A stretch of DNA of 8,034 nucleotides, taken from contig MHRQ01000011.1 in NCBI GenBank assembly GCA_001821015.1, positions 1 through 8,034 of the forward strand, written 5' to 3'. The notes below the pieces were generated by a model. It saw only the letters and a program-made list of their open reading frames with translations. It was not told the DNA's origin and did no database searches. Position 1 is the stretch's first letter. Each line of letters opens with the position of its first letter. A program made the position numbers and the translations under genes. Positions 4,968-8,034 of the stretch are shown here, piece after piece. This DNA is from Candidatus Taylorbacteria bacterium RIFCSPHIGHO2_02_FULL_46_13. Lineage in GTDB: Bacteria; Patescibacteriota; Minisyncoccia; Phycocordibacterales; DSPV01.

Positions 4968-7913
4968 TTAAACAACTAGGCTCAAAATCTTTCCGGGCAC
5001 ATAGATAACTTTGCGCACTGAACCCCCTCCTACCCACCTCTGTACTTCCGGCTGTGAAAGTGCCAAAGCTAAGGCCTCGGGTTGTGCAGTATCTGGGGAG
5101 ATACTGATACTAGCGCGAACCCTTCCGTTTATCTGCACCGCAAGCGTAACCGTTGCCGCCAGAAGTAATGTTGCGTCATACAAGGGCCATGGTGCCCGGT
5201 GCACTGACGATTTTTCTCCGTATTGTGCCCATAATTCCTCGCTTGCATGCGGGGCAAAAGGAGCTAGTAAAAGAATAAATATTTTAAATATCTCCAGAGA
5301 CAATTGCTCTTGACGTTCACACTCGTTTACAAAAATCATAAGCTGACTGATAGCTGTATTGAATTTAAAAGCGGCGATATCTTCGGTAACTTTTTTAATT
5401 GTTTTATGCAGGAGCACCCGAAGTGCCGTTGCATCCATGAATTTCTTATCTGTTAAAACTTTCCGCTGTATAGACCAAACTCGCTCTATAAAACGTCTGG
5501 CACCTACCAGGTTGTTTGTATTCCACGCAATCGCCTGGTCAAACGGGCCCATAAACATTTCATAGATACGTAGACTATCCGCACCAAATTTCTCAACAAT
5601 CGTATCGGGACTAATAACATTCCCCCATCGCTTGCTCATCTTGCGTCCATCCTCACCCATAATGAGTCCTACGTGTTGCAATTTCATAAACGGTTCTGGT
5701 TTTGCTACCAATTTTTGTTCGTACAAAAATTTGTGCCAAAAGCGAGCGTAGATGAGATGACGAGTCGCGTGCTCCGCGCCCCCGACATAAAAGTCCACCG
5801 GCGACCAGTATGCTTCTTTCTTTTTATCAACGAAAGCTTTTTTATTATCGGGATCCATGTAGCGTAACCAGTACCAGGAAGATCCCGCCCACTGAGGCAT
5901 CGTGTTCGTTTCGCGTTTTCCTGGCCCTTTACACTTTGGACATTTTACATTGACCCATTTAGAGATATGAGCCAGCGGTGATTCCCCCGTCCCCGTTGGT
6001 TCATACTTCTTAACTTTAGGTAATTTGACCGGTAAATCTTTCTCCGGTACCGCGACTACACCACATTTCTCGCAATGAATAAGCGGGATTGGCTCGCCCC
6101 AATAGCGCTGACGAGAGAACACCCAGTCGCGTAGTTTATACTTTGTAACCATTTTTCCACCACTAGACTCTGTGATTTTCTTTTTTACTTTTTCTGAACT
6201 CGTACCTGAAAAATTGCCCGAATTTATCAAGATTCCTTCACCTGTATAAGTGGCAATCTCTTTTTGAAGTATTTTCCAAACATAACTTTGACCTCCATCT
6301 AAAGAAAAATGCTTCTCAATTTCTGCTTTTGAAAGCCAGATTACTTCATGCTTCTCTTTTTCTTCCAACAAAACTTCCTCACGCTCGCCATCTTGGAGTT
6401 TGAAATACATTGAATGAAAATGTGCAAAACGGTTTACCTGCTTCTGAACATGGTAAAACTTACCATGTGATTTGCCTAAATCTTGAACGAGCATCGGATG
6501 TAAATACCCGGTTTCTTCTCTGATTTCCATAATTGCTGCTTGTTCTGGTGTTTGTCCTTCTTCTATACCGCCAGTTACAAATGTATGCCACGTAACTTTC
6601 TTCCACCTCAGTACAATATATTTTTCTTCTTTCCAGTGCTTTACTATCGCGATTATTGCCTCACGCTCCACCATTGGTAAATCTTTCCGCACCGCGTCGA
6701 GACCGCTTATCTGAGTAAAGCAGGGTTCAATAACTGAGCGAACAGGCAAATTATATTTTTGAGCAAATTTCCAATCACGCTCATCGTGTGCAGGGACGGC
6801 CATAATTGCACCCGTACCATAGCTACCTAAGACATAGTCAGCAACCCAGATAGGAATTTCTTCATTATTGGCAGGATTGATTGCCATAACGCCTTTCAAT
6901 TCAACTCCTGTCTTTTCTTTTCCTTCTGCCGTTCGGTCTATTTCAGCTTCTTTCTTGCTTCGTTCGATATATCGAACGATTTCTTCTTTGTTCGTCAGCC
7001 GTGGCAAAAGTTTTTCAACAAGTGCATGTTCTGGTGCCAACACCACATACGTTGCTCCAAACAGGGTATCCGCTCTCGTTGTAAAAACTTCGATACTATC
7101 CCCTGTTCCCTTGACCTTAAAACCTATTTGCGCTCCCTCTGACTTCCCTATCCAGTTGCGCTGAAGGTCTTTGATAGATTCGGGCCAGTCCAATTTTTCT
7201 AATCCTTCAAGCAACTTCTCGGCATAGTCGGTGATTTTTAACACCCACTGGCGCATAGGTTTCTTTTCTACGAGCGCGCCACAGCGCTCACAGCGACCAT
7301 TCTCTACATCCTCATTAGCAAGTCCCGTTTTATCTACCGGACACCAATTAATCGGCTCATACGACTCATAGGCGAGCCCTTTTTTAAACAACTGTAAGAA
7401 TATCCACTGCGTCCATTTGTAATAGCTTGGATCAGTGGTGCTAATCTCGCGAGTCCAGTCATAATCCAGCCCGATAATTTCTAACTGCTTTTTAAAACGC
7501 TTAATGTTTGTTTTAACAGAAACTTCAGGATTGGTTTTTGTTTTCAGCGCATAGTTTTCTGCAGGCAATCCAAACGCGTCAAAACCCATCGGGTGCAAGA
7601 CGTTTTTGCCTTGCATTCGCTTGAAACGAGAATAAATATCAGTGGCAATATAGCCTTTCGGATGTCCCACGTGCAAACCTTCCCCCGAAGGGTACGGAAA
7701 CATGTCCAGCATGTAGAATTTTTCTTTGCGGTCGTCCTCCTTTGTTTTATAGATTTTGTCCTTACTCCATTTCGTTTGCCATTTTCTTTCTATACGAATA
7801 TGGTCATAAAGCGCTTGCTTGCGCCGTGAGAAACCCGCCCCCTTCTGGCGGCGGGCGGTAAGTTTCTCTTGGGGCCATTTTCTTTCTATCTTCTTGTGGT
7901 CGTAAGATTTCAC
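4968..7913 (-). CDS. leuS: leucyl-tRNA synthetase with a NUDIX domain inserted in the editing region
   Basis: This class I synthetase charges tRNA-Leu with leucine. Residues are numbered from the GTG at 7913 (981 residues). HVGH (81-84) is the HIGH motif and KMSKR (758-762) the KMSKS loop. Zinc-type cysteines occur at 191/208/211 and 614/617/658/661. The CP1 editing domain keeps the threonine-rich TTRADT (278-283) and the aspartate of AHDERD (D377, equivalent to E. coli D345). The C-terminal domain ends VRKVIYVPGKILSLVV. The leucine-specific domain before KMSKS is absent, as in Bacillus-type enzymes. About 155 extra residues (398-553) form a NUDIX domain. YDHKKIERKW (4-13) is repeated as YDHIRIERKW (36-45). 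GTG 7913 is preferred because it gives the family-typical MKSYDHKKIE start. The in-frame TTG at 7934 would add seven residues. Confidence 0.97.
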   Translation of the reverse strand: MKSYDHKKIERKWPQEKLTARRQKGAGFSRRKQALYDHIRIERKWQTKWSKDKIYKTKEDDRKEKFYMLDMFPYPSGEGLHVGHPKGYIATDIYSRFKRMQGKNVLHPMGFDAFGLPAENYALKTKTNPEVSVKTNIKRFKKQLEIIGLDYDWTREISTTDPSYYKWTQWIFLQLFKKGLAYESYEPINWCPVDKTGLANEDVENGRCERCGALVEKKPMRQWVLKITDYAEKLLEGLEKLDWPESIKDLQRNWIGKSEGAQIGFKVKGTGDSIEVFTTRADTLFGATYVVLAPEHALVEKLLPRLTNKEEIVRYIERSKKEAEIDRTAEGKEKTGVELKGVMAINPANNEEIPIWVADYVLGSYGTGAIMAVPAHDERDWKFAQKYNLPVRSVIEPCFTQISGLDAVRKDLPMVEREAIIAIVKHWKEEKYIVLRWKKVTWHTFVTGGIEEGQTPEQAAIMEIREETGYLHPMLVQDLGKSHGKFYHVQKQVNRFAHFHSMYFKLQDGEREEVLLEEKEKHEVIWLSKAEIEKHFSLDGGQSYVWKILQKEIATYTGEGILINSGNFSGTSSEKVKKKITESSGGKMVTKYKLRDWVFSRQRYWGEPIPLIHCEKCGVVAVPEKDLPVKLPKVKKYEPTGTGESPLAHISKWVNVKCPKCKGPGKRETNTMPQWAGSSWYWLRYMDPDNKKAFVDKKKEAYWSPVDFYVGGAEHATRHLIYARFWHKFLYEQKLVAKPEPFMKLQHVGLIMGEDGRKMSKRWGNVISPDTIVEKFGADSLRIYEMFMGPFDQAIAWNTNNLVGARRFIERVWSIQRKVLTDKKFMDATALRVLLHKTIKKVTEDIAAFKFNTAISQLMIFVNECERQEQLSLEIFKIFILLLAPFAPHASEELWAQYGEKSSVHRAPWPLYDATLLLAATVTLAVQINGRVRASISISPDTAQPEALALALSQPEVQRWVGGGSVRKVIYVPGKILSLVV
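6255..6722 (-). other. NUDIX domain insertion within leuS
   Basis: This segment encodes LeuRS residues 398-553. It replaces the short connector that normally joins the strand ending in VIEP to the TGEGILINSG segment of the editing domain. The NUDIX box occupies residues 448-470 (6504-6572): GGIEEG, QTPEQAAIME, IREETGY. Compared with G-x5-E-x7-REUxEExGU, the first glutamate is Q454 and the arginine is M462. The glutamates of the E-U-x-E-E core that bind metal in characterised enzymes (E463, E466, E467) are kept. Flanking strands (AIIAIVKHWKEEKYIVLRWKK, about 419-439, before; FHSMYFKLQDGEREE and HEVIWLSKAEIEKHF after) fit a complete fold. Hand counts give 38% GC for 6301-6660, against about 50% in leuS lines on either side. 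Confidence 0.88.
7779..7904 (-). repeat. duplicated LeuRS N-terminal motif flanking an in-frame GC-rich hairpin
   Basis: The 30-base codings of YDHKKIERKW (7875-7904) and YDHIRIERKW (7779-7808) are offset by exactly 96 bases (32 codons) and match at 23 of 30 positions, with the last 15 identical. Between them, 7809-7874 encodes 22 residues rich in R, K, Q and G. It holds a hairpin in which GAGAAACCCGCCC (7828-7840) pairs with GGGCGG (7853-7858) and GTTTCTC (7862-7868), with three bases bulged. The frame is intact across the insertion. Ordinary LeuRS has one copy of the motif at its very start. Confidence 0.85.
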
Positions 7914-7922
7914 GATGAAGGA

Positions 7923-7928
7923 ATCATA
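7923..7928 (-). promoter_or_regulatory. candidate -10 element of leuS
   Basis: TATGAT lies 9 bases before the preferred GTG start, within TTGTTGTATGATT, the same 13 bases found before the membrane-protein gene at 3690. The hexamer 17 bases further upstream (TTTTCG, 7946-7951) is a poor -35. No Shine-Dalgarno precedes the GTG. An AGGAG at 7953-7957 is 18 bases from the alternative TTG start. Confidence 0.35.
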
Positions 7929-7941
7929 CAACAAAGAAGCA

Positions 7942-8034
7942 ATGCCGAAAAGCTCCTGGATTGACGCAGTAATAATTTGGGGTACTATGGCGAAAGATAT
8001 GAATGCACCTTTTCAACACAACAATAAACAAATG
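7942..8034 (+). CDS. possible divergent gene, first 31 codons, open at the window edge
   Basis: An ATG at 7942 opens a plus-strand frame that stays open to the end of the window, starting MPKSSWIDAVIIWGTMAKDM. The frame upstream has a TAA at 7903-7905 and no other start, so the ATG would be the true one. It diverges from leuS, and its start would lie upstream of or within the leuS promoter. The preceding bases contain only weak purine-rich stretches (AAAGAAG, 2 bases from the ATG). I recognise no family in 31 residues. A chance open frame of this length is quite possible. Confidence 0.35.
   Translation, partial: MPKSSWIDAVIIWGTMAKDMNAPFQHNNKQM

Noticed and set aside
7809..7874. The KGAGFS sequence in the LeuRS insertion as a prepilin-type cleavage site
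   Set aside because: The glycine-phenylalanine junction looks similar, but there is no hydrophobic helix after it and the protein is a cytoplasmic synthetase.
7935..8012. Extension of leuS upstream of the TTG at 7934
   Set aside because: The frame stays open to a TGA at 8013-8015, but it has no ATG, GTG or TTG and would add a hydrophobic stretch foreign to LeuRS.
1..8034. CRISPR array, tRNA or rRNA genes
   Set aside because: No regularly spaced direct repeats are present, and I found no cloverleaf with a T-loop motif or any recognisable rRNA segment on either strand by eye.

Overview
The window reads as a chromosomal segment of a reduced, host-dependent bacterium of the Candidate Phyla Radiation (Patescibacteria, probably Parcubacteria-like). 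This is an inference from gene content. The leucyl-tRNA synthetase carries a NUDIX domain inside its editing region. A sigma-region-4/HARE-HTH protein and a membrane protein of the kind linked to VirD4/HerA-like ATPases in these genomes are also present, along with compact GC-rich hairpin repeats in otherwise AT-leaning DNA. No 16S rRNA or other phylogenetic marker is present to settle it.

Layout from left to right. Positions 1-406 (minus) hold the N-terminal part of an AAA_14-type ATPase that runs off the window. Positions 407-847 have no convincing gene but contain a promoter and leader for the ATPase and a hairpin-rich stretch. Positions 848-1195 (plus) hold a small unrecognised gene with its own candidate promoter, ribosome-binding site and a clear intrinsic terminator. 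Positions 1260-1411 are a repeat-like zone: a GC-rich multi-hairpin block followed by a perfect 40-bp palindrome. From 1459 to about 7913 every gene is on the minus strand. In transcription order these are leuS (NUDIX-containing leucyl-tRNA synthetase), a sigma-region-4/HARE-HTH regulator closed by a strong terminator, and then a two-gene unit of a DUF8128-like membrane protein and mltG (endolytic transglycosylase). A short open reading frame diverging from leuS runs off the right edge.

The genes mix translation (leuS), transcription control (the sigma4/HARE protein) and cell envelope (membrane protein plus MltG). Apart from the membrane-protein/mltG pair they look independently transcribed. 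Several minus-strand genes have a -10-like hexamer only 4-9 bases before the start codon and no Shine-Dalgarno sequence, which suggests leaderless transcripts.

The most unusual signals are the NUDIX domain inserted in the LeuRS editing domain, with two changed signature residues, and a 96-bp in-frame insertion near the LeuRS N-terminus. That insertion contains a GC-rich hairpin and duplicates the first conserved YDH..IERKW motif.
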